DNA of 64,000 nucleotides from an uncultured Lachnospiraceae bacterium (GTDB lineage: Bacteria; Bacillota; Clostridia; Lachnospirales; Lachnospiraceae), in the NCBI GenBank assembly GCA_934408585.1, contig CAKRVA010000002.1:310001-374000 (forward strand), written 5' to 3'. Below, piece after piece: positions 34,402 through 43,457 of the stretch. Below the pieces are notes generated by a model. It was not told the origin of the DNA. It saw only the letters and a list, made by a program, of their open reading frames with translations, and made no database searches. Both the position numbers and the translations under genes were made by a program. Positions within the stretch are counted from its first letter, which is position 1, and the number at the start of each line of letters is the position of its first letter.

Positions 34402-35685
34402 TTGACAGGTATTATTTTAACACAGTATGGCGGTAAAATAATTGGACCAATTGCAAAAATTCTTGGTTATTTAATGAATGCAATATTTGAATTTTTAAAT
34501 TTAATTAAAATTCCAAATATTGGTTTAAGTATCATTATTTTTACAATTGTAATTTACTTATTGTTAATGCCTTTAACTATCAAACAGCAGAAATTTTCAA
34601 AGCTTTCTGCAAAAATGAATCCGGAACTTCAGGCAGTTCAGGCAAAATATAAAAATAAAAAAGATAATGAATCCATGATGGCAATGAATGCCGAAACAAA
34701 AGCAATTTATGCAAAATACGGTGTTTCACCAAGTGGTAGTTGTTTACAATTATTAATTCAGATGCCTATTTTGTTTGCACTTTATCGTGTAATTTATTCC
34801 ATGCCTGCTTATGTATCCAGAATTAAAGAAGCATTTGGTATCATTGCGGATTCAATTATTTCATCAGGAAAAGTTGCTGAAATTCAGAACTTAAAGGCAG
34901 CAGCAGCATATGCAAGTAATTTTAGTATTAATGAACGTGATGCAATTATTGATGTTCTTTATGTTATGAATAATAAAGACTTAGCATCTTATGCAGTAGG
35001 ACATGAAGATATTCTTGAAAAAATAAGCCATTATAATAACTTTTTAGGAATTAATATTGCAAACTCTCCATCTTTTATGATTAAAGATGCCTGGGGTGCA
35101 GAAGGTGGACCACAGATTTTATTAATTATTGCAGCATTACTGATTCCGATATTAGCAGCATTAACACAGTGGCTTAACGTAAAATTAATGCCTCAGCAGG
35201 CAACAAATGATAGCAATGTATCAGAACAACAGGCTTCTATGCAGCAGTCTATGAAGATGATGAACAATATTATGCCAATTATGTCTGCAGTATTTTGTTT
35301 TACTCTTCCTTCTGGTATGGGACTTTACTGGATTGTTGGTGCTGTTGTACGTTGTATCCAGCAGGTTCTTATTAATAAGCATATTGATAAGATGGATATT
35401 GATGAAGTAATTAAGAAGAATGAAGAAAAGCAAAAAGCAAAGTTGGCAAAAGCCGGTATTGATCCAAATACCGTAAACCGCAATGCTACTTTGAATACCA
35501 AAAATGTTGGCGCTTCTTCAAAATCTGCAATTGCATCAAAAGCTAATTTGAATAAAAATGCTCAGGATAATGAAGAGCAGGTAAAAAAATCTACAGAATA
35601 TTATAACAAAAATACTGAAAAACCAGGCAGCCTTGCATCAAAAGCCAATATGGTAAAACAGTATAATGAGAAGAATAATAAATAG
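34402..35685 (+). CDS. yidC: Membrane protein insertase YidC/Oxa1
   Basis: 427 aa. Starts with TTG at 34402, GGAGG 8 nt upstream. Core YidC domain with FTIVIYLLLMPLTIKQQKFSKLSAKMNPELQ, a Met/Gln-rich loop (SEQQASMQQSMKMMNNIMP) and the last helices PSGMGLYWIVGAVV. No lipobox, unlike Bacillus SpoIIIJ. The 95-residue C-terminal tail is Lys/Asn-rich and may bind ribosomes. Inserts membrane proteins with or without Sec. Confidence 0.95.
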   Translation: MTGIILTQYGGKIIGPIAKILGYLMNAIFEFLNLIKIPNIGLSIIIFTIVIYLLLMPLTIKQQKFSKLSAKMNPELQAVQAKYKNKKDNESMMAMNAETKAIYAKYGVSPSGSCLQLLIQMPILFALYRVIYSMPAYVSRIKEAFGIIADSIISSGKVAEIQNLKAAAAYASNFSINERDAIIDVLYVMNNKDLASYAVGHEDILEKISHYNNFLGINIANSPSFMIKDAWGAEGGPQILLIIAALLIPILAALTQWLNVKLMPQQATNDSNVSEQQASMQQSMKMMNNIMPIMSAVFCFTLPSGMGLYWIVGAVVRCIQQVLINKHIDKMDIDEVIKKNEEKQKAKLAKAGIDPNTVNRNATLNTKNVGASSKSAIASKANLNKNAQDNEEQVKKSTEYYNKNTEKPGSLASKANMVKQYNEKNNK

Positions 35686-35696
35686 GAGGTTTTATT

Positions 35697-36320
35697 ATGG
35701 ATTACATTGAAGTATCAGCAAAAACAGTTGATGATGCTATAATTGAAGCTTGTCAGAAATTAGTAATCACCAGAGATAAATTGGAATATACAGTTATTGA
35801 AGAAGGCTCTACAGGTTTTCTTGGAATTGGTTCAAAACCGGCAATTATCAAAGCCAGAGTAAAATCTTCTGTTGACGGAATTGCTACAGATTTCTTAAAA
35901 GAAGTATTTGATGCTATGAATATGGCAGTTGTTATTAAAGCAACATACGATGAAGCAAATAACAATCTTGACATTGATTTAAGCGGAGAAGAAATGGGAG
36001 TTTTAATCGGTAAGAGAGGACAGACTCTTGATTCTTTACAGTATCTTGTATCTTTGGTAGTTAATAAAGGTTCAAACGATTATATCCGTGTAAAGGTTGA
36101 CACAGAAGATTATCGTAGAAGAAGAAAAGAAACACTTGAAAATCTTGCAAAAAATATTGCTTATAAAGTAAAAAGAACAAAGAGAGCTGTTTCTTTGGAA
36201 CCTATGAATCCTTATGAAAGAAGAATTATTCATTCTGCATTACAGAATGATAAATATGTTACAACTCATAGTGAAGGTGAAGAACCATTCAGAAGAGTAG
36301 TTGTTACATTAAAAAAATAG
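35697..36320 (+). CDS. jag: RNA-binding protein Jag/KhpB
   Basis: 207 aa. Jag_N (1-50, VEEGSTGFLGIG-type motif), KH domain (about 65-140, GVLIGKRGQTLDSLQYLVSL) and R3H domain (about 145-205, ending EPFRRVVVTLKK). Partner of KhpA in cell-size and elongation control in other Firmicutes. AGGAGG before the ATG; 11 nt after yidC. Confidence 0.95.
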   Translation: MDYIEVSAKTVDDAIIEACQKLVITRDKLEYTVIEEGSTGFLGIGSKPAIIKARVKSSVDGIATDFLKEVFDAMNMAVVIKATYDEANNNLDIDLSGEEMGVLIGKRGQTLDSLQYLVSLVVNKGSNDYIRVKVDTEDYRRRRKETLENLAKNIAYKVKRTKRAVSLEPMNPYERRIIHSALQNDKYVTTHSEGEEPFRRVVVTLKK

Positions 36321-36333
36321 TGATAGAGTAAAG

Positions 36334-36363
36334 ATGTTGGGGGAGTTCTCCTCCAACATTTTT
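36334..36363 (+). terminator. Intrinsic terminator after jag
   Basis: ATGTTGGGGGAG, loop TT, CTCCTCCAACAT, then TTTTT. It separates the rpmH-jag unit from mnmE, which then needs its own promoter or read-through. Confidence 0.8.
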
Positions 36364-36383
36364 AAATTAAAGAGGTATTTTTT

Positions 36384-37769
36384 ATGGGAACAGATACAAT
36401 TGCAGCGGTAGCTACCGCATTAAGTAATTCAGGAATTGGAATTATACGTGTAAGTGGCAATAATGCAGTTTCTATTGTAAATCGAATATTTGTTAATAAG
36501 AAAAAGCAGCCTATATTGAATCATATGGAAAGTCATACAATTCGGTATGGGTTTATTATAGATGATAAACGGGAAGTAATAGATGAAGTAATGGTATCTC
36601 TTATGAAAGCTCCAAAAAGTTTTACCATGGAGGATACCGTTGAAATTAATTGTCATGGTGGCATTTTAATTTTAAATAAGATTTTACAGATTTTAATCTT
36701 AAATGGAGCAAGGTTAGCAGAACCGGGTGAATTTACAAAAAGAGCTTTTCTAAATGGAAGAATTGATTTATCAGAAGCAGAAGCAGTTATGGATTTGATT
36801 TCTTCGGAAAATGAAATTGCTTTAAAAAATTCCATGCGGCAGCTTCAAGGAAGTATTTCTACAAAAATTAAGGAATTACGTGCACAAATTATATATGAAA
36901 TTGCTTTTATCGAATCTGCTTTAGATGATCCGGAACATATTAGTCTTGATGGTTATCCTGAAAAACTGATGGTAAAAGTAAATTCTTTATCGGAAGCAAT
37001 TTTTCATTTTATAGAATCAGCAGAAAATGGTAAAATGATAAAAGATGGAATCCGGACAGTAATTGTTGGAAAGCCAAATGCAGGAAAATCATCACTTCTT
37101 AATTTACTTGCCGGAGAAGAAAAAGCAATTGTTACAGAAATAGCCGGTACAACAAGAGATGTTTTGGAAGAACATATTCGTTTATCCGGTGTAAATCTTC
37201 ATATGATTGATACTGCGGGAATTCGTTCTACAGAGGATGTTATTGAAAAAATTGGTGTTACAAAGGCAAAACAATACGCAAAAGATGCTGATTTGATTAT
37301 TTATGTAGTAGATTCTTCGGTTCCACTCGATGAAAACGATAAAGAAATTATTGATATGATTCAAAATAAAAAGTGTATTGTTTTATATAATAAATCCGAT
37401 TTAAAGCCAATTGTTTCTTATGAACAGTTATCTGAAAAAATCGGTAAAGAAAACATTCTGATAAAAACATCAACAAAAGAAAACATTGGTTTTGATGAAT
37501 TTGAAAGTGCTATTCAGAATTTGTTTTTCCATGGTGAAATACAAATACAAAATGAAGTAATGATTACAAATACCAGACATAAAGAAGCATTATATGATGC
37601 ATATCAAAGTTTGCAGGAAGTAAAGAAGAGTCTGGAAATGCAGATGCCGGAAGATTTTTATTCGATTGATTTAATGAATGCATATACATCTTTAGGAAAA
37701 ATCATTGGTGAAGAAATAGAAGATGATCTGGTAAATGAAATTTTCTCAAAATTCTGTATGGGTAAATAG
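36384..37769 (+). CDS. mnmE: tRNA modification GTPase MnmE
   Basis: 461 aa. N-terminal folate-binding domain (DTIAAVATALSNSGIGIIRVSG), G domain with GKPNAGKSSLLNLLAGEE (about 228) and TEIAGTTRDVLEE, NKSD-type motif YNKSDL, and C-terminal FCMGK with the essential Cys. With MnmG makes the cmnm5 modification at U34 of tRNAs. AGAGG before the ATG. Confidence 0.97.
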   Translation: MGTDTIAAVATALSNSGIGIIRVSGNNAVSIVNRIFVNKKKQPILNHMESHTIRYGFIIDDKREVIDEVMVSLMKAPKSFTMEDTVEINCHGGILILNKILQILILNGARLAEPGEFTKRAFLNGRIDLSEAEAVMDLISSENEIALKNSMRQLQGSISTKIKELRAQIIYEIAFIESALDDPEHISLDGYPEKLMVKVNSLSEAIFHFIESAENGKMIKDGIRTVIVGKPNAGKSSLLNLLAGEEKAIVTEIAGTTRDVLEEHIRLSGVNLHMIDTAGIRSTEDVIEKIGVTKAKQYAKDADLIIYVVDSSVPLDENDKEIIDMIQNKKCIVLYNKSDLKPIVSYEQLSEKIGKENILIKTSTKENIGFDEFESAIQNLFFHGEIQIQNEVMITNTRHKEALYDAYQSLQEVKKSLEMQMPEDFYSIDLMNAYTSLGKIIGEEIEDDLVNEIFSKFCMGK

Positions 37770-37782
37770 AAGGAAGAAAAAA

Positions 37783-39723
37783 ATGAACGGTCAGGTGGAA
37801 ACAAAAAATACGATACGTGAAAAAGTTGATGTCTGTGTGATTGGAGCCGGACATGCCGGATGTGAAGCTGCACTTGCATGTGCACGATTGGGATTGGAAA
37901 CAGTTATTTTTACAATCAGTGTAGACAGTATTGCTTTAATGCCATGTAATCCGAATGTCGGTGGTTCTTCAAAGGGACATCTTGTTCGTGAATTAGATGC
38001 TCTTGGTGGTGAAATGGGCAAAAATATTGATAAGACATTTATTCAGTCTAAAATGTTAAATGTTTCAAAAGGACCTGCAGTTCATTCTTTGCGTGCACAG
38101 GCAGATAAAGCCGAATATAGTCGTGCAATGCGTAAAGTATTGGAAAATCAGGAACATCTTACGATTAAACAGGCAGAGGTTTGTCAGTTATTATGGGAAG
38201 AAATTCCTTCATCTGAAAATTCTACTTATAAAAAAAGAATAAAAGGTGTTCAGATTTTTACCGGAGCAATTTATGAATGTAAAGCTGTTGTTCTTTGTAC
38301 CGGTACTTATTTAAAAGCAAGATGTTTGTGTGGAGAAGCAATTACATATACCGGTCCGAATGGATTACAGGCAGCAACACATTTAACAGATTCTTTATTA
38401 AATATGGGAATTAAAATGCGTCGGTTTAAAACAGGAACACCGGCAAGAATGGATAAGCGTTCTATTGATTTCAGTAAAATGGAAGAACAGTTTGGTGATG
38501 AACGTGTCGTTCCGTTTTCTTTTTCTACGAATCCCGAAGATGTACAGATTGATCAGGTGTCCTGTTATTTAACTTATACGAATGAAAAAACACATGAAAT
38601 TATTCGTGCAAATCTTGACCGTTCGCCAATTTATGCCGGTGTCATTGAGGGTACAGGCCCGAGATATTGTCCTTCGATTGAAGATAAAGTTGTAAAATTT
38701 GCAGATAAAGAAAGACATCAGGTTTTTATTGAGCCTGAAGGTCTTCATACAAATGAAATGTATGTTGGTGGTATGTCTTCTTCTCTTCCGGAAGATGTTC
38801 AGTTATCTATGTACCGCACGGTACCCGGATTGGAACATTGCTGTATGGTCCGTAATGCATATGCAATTGAATATGATTGTATTAATCCAAATCAGCTTTT
38901 TGCCACTTTAGGATTTAAAACAGTAGAGGGATTGTACAGTGGCGGACAGTTTAATGGAAGCAGTGGTTATGAAGAAGCAGCCGTTCAGGGACTTCTTGCA
39001 GGTATAAATGCAGCACAATTTATTTTAAACAAAGAGCCATTAATTCTGGATCGTTCCGAAGCATATATTGGTGTTTTGATTGATGATCTTGTTACAAAAG
39101 AGAATTTTGAACCATATCGTATGATGACATCCCGTGCAGAATATCGTCTTTTGTTAAGACAGGATAATGCAGATTTAAGATTAAGGGAAAAAGGCTATCA
39201 GATAGGATTAATTTCTGAAGAACAGTATCAATTATTATTAAAGAAGAAATCTTTGATTGAAAAAGAAATAAAACGATTAAAAAATGTTGTCATTGGAGCA
39301 TCATCCCGTAATCAGGAATTTTTAGAAAGACATCAAAGTGCTACATTAAAAACAGGAACTAATCTGGCGGAATTAATTTGTCGTCCGGAGCTTGATTATA
39401 AAATGTTAGCAGAAATTGATCCGGAAAGAGAAATTTTACCGGATGATGTGATTGAACAGGTAGAAATTGAAATTAAATATGAAGGTTATATTGAGCGTCA
39501 GCTTCGCCAGGTGGAACAATTTAAAAAGATGGAAAAGAAATTAATTCCTTCAGACATCAATTATGATGATATCGAAAGTCTTCGTATTGAAGCAAGACAG
39601 AAACTGAAAGCCTTAAAACCTCTTTCTGTTGGACAGGCATCCAGAATTTCAGGAGTATCTCCGGCCGATATTTCTGTTCTTGTTGTTTATCTCGAACAAT
39701 TAAAATATAAAAATTCGAAGTAA
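37783..39723 (+). CDS. mnmG: tRNA modification enzyme MnmG (GidA)
   Basis: 646 aa from the ATG at 37783 (AAGGAAG upstream; an earlier in-frame start would overlap mnmE). FAD motif VIGAGHAGCEAALACARLG, PNVGGSSKGHLVRE, and LYSGGQFNGSSGYEEAAVQG. Works with MnmE. 13 nt downstream of mnmE and 11 nt upstream of rsmG. Confidence 0.97.
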   Translation: MNGQVETKNTIREKVDVCVIGAGHAGCEAALACARLGLETVIFTISVDSIALMPCNPNVGGSSKGHLVRELDALGGEMGKNIDKTFIQSKMLNVSKGPAVHSLRAQADKAEYSRAMRKVLENQEHLTIKQAEVCQLLWEEIPSSENSTYKKRIKGVQIFTGAIYECKAVVLCTGTYLKARCLCGEAITYTGPNGLQAATHLTDSLLNMGIKMRRFKTGTPARMDKRSIDFSKMEEQFGDERVVPFSFSTNPEDVQIDQVSCYLTYTNEKTHEIIRANLDRSPIYAGVIEGTGPRYCPSIEDKVVKFADKERHQVFIEPEGLHTNEMYVGGMSSSLPEDVQLSMYRTVPGLEHCCMVRNAYAIEYDCINPNQLFATLGFKTVEGLYSGGQFNGSSGYEEAAVQGLLAGINAAQFILNKEPLILDRSEAYIGVLIDDLVTKENFEPYRMMTSRAEYRLLLRQDNADLRLREKGYQIGLISEEQYQLLLKKKSLIEKEIKRLKNVVIGASSRNQEFLERHQSATLKTGTNLAELICRPELDYKMLAEIDPEREILPDDVIEQVEIEIKYEGYIERQLRQVEQFKKMEKKLIPSDINYDDIESLRIEARQKLKALKPLSVGQASRISGVSPADISVLVVYLEQLKYKNSK

Positions 39724-39734
39724 AGGAATTTTAA

Positions 39735-40460
39735 ATGAACAGTTGGAAAAATTTTGAGAATGATTTAAATGAAATGAATATTTCTATTTCAGAGCAGCAA
39801 CTGAAACAATTTCAGATGTATTATGATTTGTTACTGGAATGGAATTCTTTTATGAATCTGACTGCAATTACAGAACTGGATGAAGTTATCAGAAAACATT
39901 TTCTTGATAGTGCTTCTTTGATACATGCCATTCCGGATTTGTCAGAAAAAAAATATTCCTTTATAGATGTTGGTACGGGGGCTGGCTTCCCTGGAATTCC
40001 ACTTAAAATACTTTTTCCTGATTTATCAATTACATTATTAGATTCTTTAAATAAAAGAGTAAAGTTTTTAAATCATGTGATTGAAAATTTAGAGTTAACG
40101 AAGATAGAAGCAATTCATGGAAGGGCGGAGGATATTGCACAAAATCCATCATACCGAGAGCAATATGATTTTTGTGTATCACGTGCTGTTGCAAACCTTA
40201 CAACTCTTTCCGAATATTGCCTTCCTTTTGTAAGAAAGAGAGGTTTCTTTATTTCTTATAAATCGGAAAAGATTACGGAAGAATATGAACAGGCAAAAAA
40301 TGCTATCAAAATTCTTGGTGGCGCTTTTAAAAATCAAATAGAATTTTATTTACCGGATTCGGATATTTATCGAAATCTTTTTATGATTGAAAAAATACAG
40401 ACAACTCCGAAAAAATATCCCAGAAAATCCGGTTTACCTTCAAAGGAACCTCTTTTTTAA
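39735..40460 (+). CDS. rsmG: 16S rRNA (guanine527-N7)-methyltransferase
   Basis: 241 aa Rossmann methyltransferase with DVGTGAGFPGIPLKIL (SAM loop, about 75-90) and SRAVANLTTLSEYCLP. Modifies G527 in the 530 loop. AAAGGA before the ATG. A terminator is built from its last codons. Confidence 0.96.
   Translation: MNSWKNFENDLNEMNISISEQQLKQFQMYYDLLLEWNSFMNLTAITELDEVIRKHFLDSASLIHAIPDLSEKKYSFIDVGTGAGFPGIPLKILFPDLSITLLDSLNKRVKFLNHVIENLELTKIEAIHGRAEDIAQNPSYREQYDFCVSRAVANLTTLSEYCLPFVRKRGFFISYKSEKITEEYEQAKNAIKILGGAFKNQIEFYLPDSDIYRNLFMIEKIQTTPKKYPRKSGLPSKEPLF
40431..40458 (+). terminator. Terminator overlapping the end of rsmG
   Basis: GGTT, a 2-nt bulge, CCTT pairing with AAGG and AACC, followed by six T residues over the last rsmG codons. 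Moderate strength. Confidence 0.65.
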
Positions 40461-40538
40461 CTTTTTCTTTTCTAAATTTATTTTTTAGTATATGATAAAT
40501 TTAGAGTGATATTTTTAAAAAATCGAGAGAATATACAT

Positions 40539-41504
40539 ATGGAAGAAACGAAAAAAAATTCGGTCATAGAAGATATATATTATTCTTTTTTAAAAGAAAA
40601 AAATAGTTTAAAACAGTTGATGGATAAAAATAAAGAAGAAATTTCAGAACTAGAACTTTTTTTAAAATCCTATCACGATACAGATATGGATATGAAATTT
40701 TTTTCGCCCAGAGATTTATCCGGTATGGATAAAGAAAAAATAGATGATGTATCTAATCGTCTTTCTATGCTTGTAAATGAAAATGATAATTATTCTCAAC
40801 AAATAGAATTATTAGATATTAAAATAAAAGAATTAAATGATTTATTGCTTGACTCTTCTCATTCCTTTGATAGTATTGGTATTATGGATATTCAGGAAAA
40901 AGAGCGTCAAAGAATCGCAAGAGAATTACATGATACGACGGTCCAAAATTTAACACATTTAGTACATATGATGGAGTTATCTTCTCTTTACATTGATAAA
41001 GATGCTGACCGTGCAAAGTTAGAACTGCAATCATGTAATCAACATTTGAAAAAATGTATTGATGAAATTCGAAGTATTATTTTTAATCTTCGACCAATGT
41101 CTTTTGATGATTTAGGTTTTTCAAAATGTATTGAAGATTATATGCAGAATGTGATTCATGAAAATCCATCTATTTTCTTTGATTATCAGGCAGATGATTT
41201 TCTGGTGGATTTACCGGAGCAAAAACAATTAATTTTGTTTCGAATTATTCAGGAAGCAATTCAAAATGCAATTAAGCATTCAAATACAGATAAGATTTTG
41301 TTGTACATGAAACATATCGATAATGAAAGATACAAAATTGGTATTCAGGATTTTGGTGATGGTTTTAAAAAGGGAAATATAGATGATAATCATTTTGGAA
41401 TATCGATTATGAAAGAAAGAGCTAAAGTGATTAATGCGAAACTTGAAATATCATCAGAATTAAATGTAGGAACAACAGTTGAAATTGTTTTTGATGTTTT
41501 ATAG
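40539..41504 (+). CDS. Cytoplasmic sensor histidine kinase, DegS-like (HisKA_3)
   Basis: 321 aa from the ATG at 40539. No membrane helices. Residues 1-110 are mostly charged helix, likely coiled coil as in DegS. H-box ERQRIARELHDTTVQNLTH with phospho-acceptor H131; ATP-binding N-box EAIQNAIKHSN and G-box GDGFKKGNIDDNHFGISIM. Phosphorylates the LuxR-type regulator encoded 24 nt downstream. The signal must be intracellular. Lies between rsmG and parA, not a usual neighbour of the origin cluster. Confidence 0.9.
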   Translation: MEETKKNSVIEDIYYSFLKEKNSLKQLMDKNKEEISELELFLKSYHDTDMDMKFFSPRDLSGMDKEKIDDVSNRLSMLVNENDNYSQQIELLDIKIKELNDLLLDSSHSFDSIGIMDIQEKERQRIARELHDTTVQNLTHLVHMMELSSLYIDKDADRAKLELQSCNQHLKKCIDEIRSIIFNLRPMSFDDLGFSKCIEDYMQNVIHENPSIFFDYQADDFLVDLPEQKQLILFRIIQEAIQNAIKHSNTDKILLYMKHIDNERYKIGIQDFGDGFKKGNIDDNHFGISIMKERAKVINAKLEISSELNVGTTVEIVFDVL

Positions 41505-41528
41505 AGTTAAAACATATGGGAGGTACAT

Positions 41529-42173
41529 ATGAGTATAAATATTATGCTTGTTGATGATCATGCATTAATACGTGAAGGTATAAAGCAATTATTAGAATTT
41601 GATGGAAGTATGAAAGTTATTGAACAGGCATGTGATGGAGAGGACTGTCTAAAAAAATTGGAGCATGTAACTCCGGATATTCTTTTGTTAGATATAAATA
41701 TGCCTAATCTTAATGGCATTGATGTATTGGAAGAAATTAAAAAGAAAAATTTACCTATAAAAGTATTAATGCTTACAGTTCACAGTGAAGTTGAATATTT
41801 GATAAAAGCTGTTGATATTGGAGCAGATGGATATATTTTAAAAGACTCCGGTTCTTTAGAATTAAAAAATGCAATTAATTGTATTATAGAAGGTGAGTCT
41901 TATATTCAACCAAGTCTGATACCTGCACTGAATTCTCGTTTAATTAACCGTGATGTTGATAAGGATAAGATTGATTCATTAACAAAGCGGGAATTAGAAA
42001 TTCTTACTCAGATTGCAAGTGGTATGTTTAATAAAGAAATTGCAAATAATCTTGATATTAGTGAACGTACAGTTAAAAATCATATTTCTAATATTTTTAA
42101 AAAGATTGATGTTTCGGATCGTACACAAGCGGCTGTGTTTGCTATTCGGAATAATATTGTGAGATTGTACTGA
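41529..42173 (+). CDS. NarL/LuxR-family response regulator, DegU-like
   Basis: 214 aa. Receiver domain with D55 (LLLDINMPN), K105-type Lys in YILKDSG, and C-terminal LuxR helix-turn-helix (LTKRELEILTQIASGMFNKEIANNLDI). GGGAGG before the ATG. Cognate of the upstream kinase. Targets unknown; the family controls motility, exoenzymes or biofilm in other Firmicutes. Confidence 0.92.
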   Translation: MSINIMLVDDHALIREGIKQLLEFDGSMKVIEQACDGEDCLKKLEHVTPDILLLDINMPNLNGIDVLEEIKKKNLPIKVLMLTVHSEVEYLIKAVDIGADGYILKDSGSLELKNAINCIIEGESYIQPSLIPALNSRLINRDVDKDKIDSLTKRELEILTQIASGMFNKEIANNLDISERTVKNHISNIFKKIDVSDRTQAAVFAIRNNIVRLY

Positions 42174-42184
42174 GAGTTATTTTC

Positions 42185-42338
42185 CATAAGTGGCACACAT
42201 ATTTGTTTTAATCTTGTTGCACTTGTATTTCGATGAGCCTCATAATGCAAAATCGTGTTCAGCAATGGCTTCCACGATTTCAAGTCTCATCTTCATCGTG
42301 CAAAAGAGCTTAAAACAAATACGTTGTGCCATTCTTAT
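42185..42338. repeat. Structured inverted-repeat element, family B, copy 2
   Basis: About 154 nt immediately downstream of the response regulator. Outer arms GGCACACATATTTGTTTTAA and the complementary TTAAAACAAATACGTTGTGCC, then TTGCAC/GTGCAA, ATGAG/CTCAT and an inner hairpin whose 32 nt are identical to copy 1 at 24.3 kb, in the same plus-strand orientation. Outer arms share no sequence with copy 1. It might also serve as a 3' transcript end, although no T-run follows. Confidence 0.7.
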
Positions 42339-42384
42339 GTCCGTAAAACTAAATATAGATGATTGATTCTTTCCTACCTTTATA

Positions 42385-42400
42385 TGTTTCACGTGAAACA
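42385..42400. promoter_or_regulatory. parS site 1
   Basis: TGTTTCACGTGAAACA, a perfect match to the Firmicute parS palindrome bound by ParB, 307 bp before parA and about 8.9 kb from oriC. Confidence 0.95.
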
Positions 42401-42435
42401 TTGTGTTTGGTGGTACGGCGGGGGACACAATATAA

Positions 42436-42451
42436 TGTTTCACGTGAAACA
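42436..42451. promoter_or_regulatory. parS site 2
   Basis: Second perfect TGTTTCACGTGAAACA, 51 bp from the first. The DNA between the sites contains ATTGTGT and ACACAAT, so the pair forms the ends of a larger palindrome of roughly 75 bp. Confidence 0.95.
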
Positions 42452-42479
42452 TATATCCCCAAAATATTGTGGCAAAATC

Positions 42480-42512
42480 CGTGAAACATTCTACAGATAG
42501 ATGCGTGAAACA
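42480..42512. promoter_or_regulatory. parS half-sites
   Basis: CGTGAAACA occurs at 42480-42488 and again at 42504-42512, both in the same orientation, 24 bp apart. They match the right half of parS only and may be decayed sites or weak ParB contacts at the parA promoter. Confidence 0.6.
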
Positions 42513-42691
42513 TTGATTTTATAAGTATTTGCAGAAAAGAAAGGTACAAGATATTGGGGTAAGAGAAATTGTAAATACAAGTTTATTTTTCCAGGAAAAT
42601 AATATGGAATATCAAATTGAGAAGTGATATAATCAAGAAAGCACTTCTTTGAGAGGAAGCATTTTTTGTTACATAATGAAAGGAATACATA

Positions 42692-43456
42692 ATGGGTAGA
42701 ACGATTGCGATAGCAAACCAAAAAGGAGGAGTAGGTAAAACTACTACTTCTATTAATTTGTCTGCATCATTAGCAGCAAAAGGAAAATCAGTATTAGTTA
42801 TTGACACAGATCCACAGGGAAATACAACAAGTGGTTATGGAATTGAAAAGAATGAATTAGAAAATACCATATATGAATTGATGTTAAGTGAATGTTCTAT
42901 AAAAGAATGCATTATCAATGATGTAATTCCAGGAGTATCAATTATTCCATCTAATGTAAATCTGGCAGCTGCAGAAATTGAGTTAATCGGTGTAGATCGA
43001 AAAGAATTTATTTTAAAGAGAGAAGTGGAATGGGTAAAAGACAGTTACGATTATATTATTATTGATTGTCCTCCTTCTCTTAGTATGTTAACAATCAATG
43101 CAATGACAACAGCAGATTCTATTCTTGTCCCAATACAATGTGAGTATTATGCATTGGAAGGTTTAAGTCAGTTAATTCATACTGTAAATCTTGTAAAAGA
43201 AAGATTAAATCCGGATTTGGAAATGGAGGGAGTTGTATTTACCATGTATGATTCCAGAACAAATCTTTCTATGCAGGTTGTAGAAAATGTAAAAAATAAC
43301 TTAAGTCAGAAAGTGTTTGATACATTAATTCCAAGAAATATTCGTTTGGCAGAAGCACCAAGTTTTGGAATGCCGATTAATATGTATGATTCTAAGTCAG
43401 CAGGTTCTGAAGCATATATGATGTTAGCTGAAGAAGTAATTCATGGAGGTAAATAA
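42692..43456 (+). CDS. parA: Chromosome partitioning ATPase ParA (Soj)
   Basis: 254 aa. Deviant Walker A KGGVGKTTT at 11-19, IIDCPPSLSMLTINAM, and LIPRNIRLAEAPSFG. No N-terminal DNA-binding domain, as in chromosomal Soj. A TATAAT box (42628-42633) may be its -10. AAAGGAATACATA precedes the ATG. Uses ATP to move ParB-parS complexes and regulates DnaA in Bacillus. Confidence 0.97.
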   Translation: MGRTIAIANQKGGVGKTTTSINLSASLAAKGKSVLVIDTDPQGNTTSGYGIEKNELENTIYELMLSECSIKECIINDVIPGVSIIPSNVNLAAAEIELIGVDRKEFILKREVEWVKDSYDYIIIDCPPSLSMLTINAMTTADSILVPIQCEYYALEGLSQLIHTVNLVKERLNPDLEMEGVVFTMYDSRTNLSMQVVENVKNNLSQKVFDTLIPRNIRLAEAPSFGMPINMYDSKSAGSEAYMMLAEEVIHGGK

Positions 43457-43457
43457 T

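Noticed and set aside
42170..42340. Intrinsic terminator for the response-regulator gene
   Set aside because: The inverted repeat is much longer than a terminator and has no T-run after either side; kept as family B repeat instead.
42240..42549. Open frames on the minus strand with repeated MFHVKH
   Set aside because: The peptide is the translation of parS (TGTTTCACGTGAAACA), and the frames have no ribosome site; they are a product of the parS palindromes.
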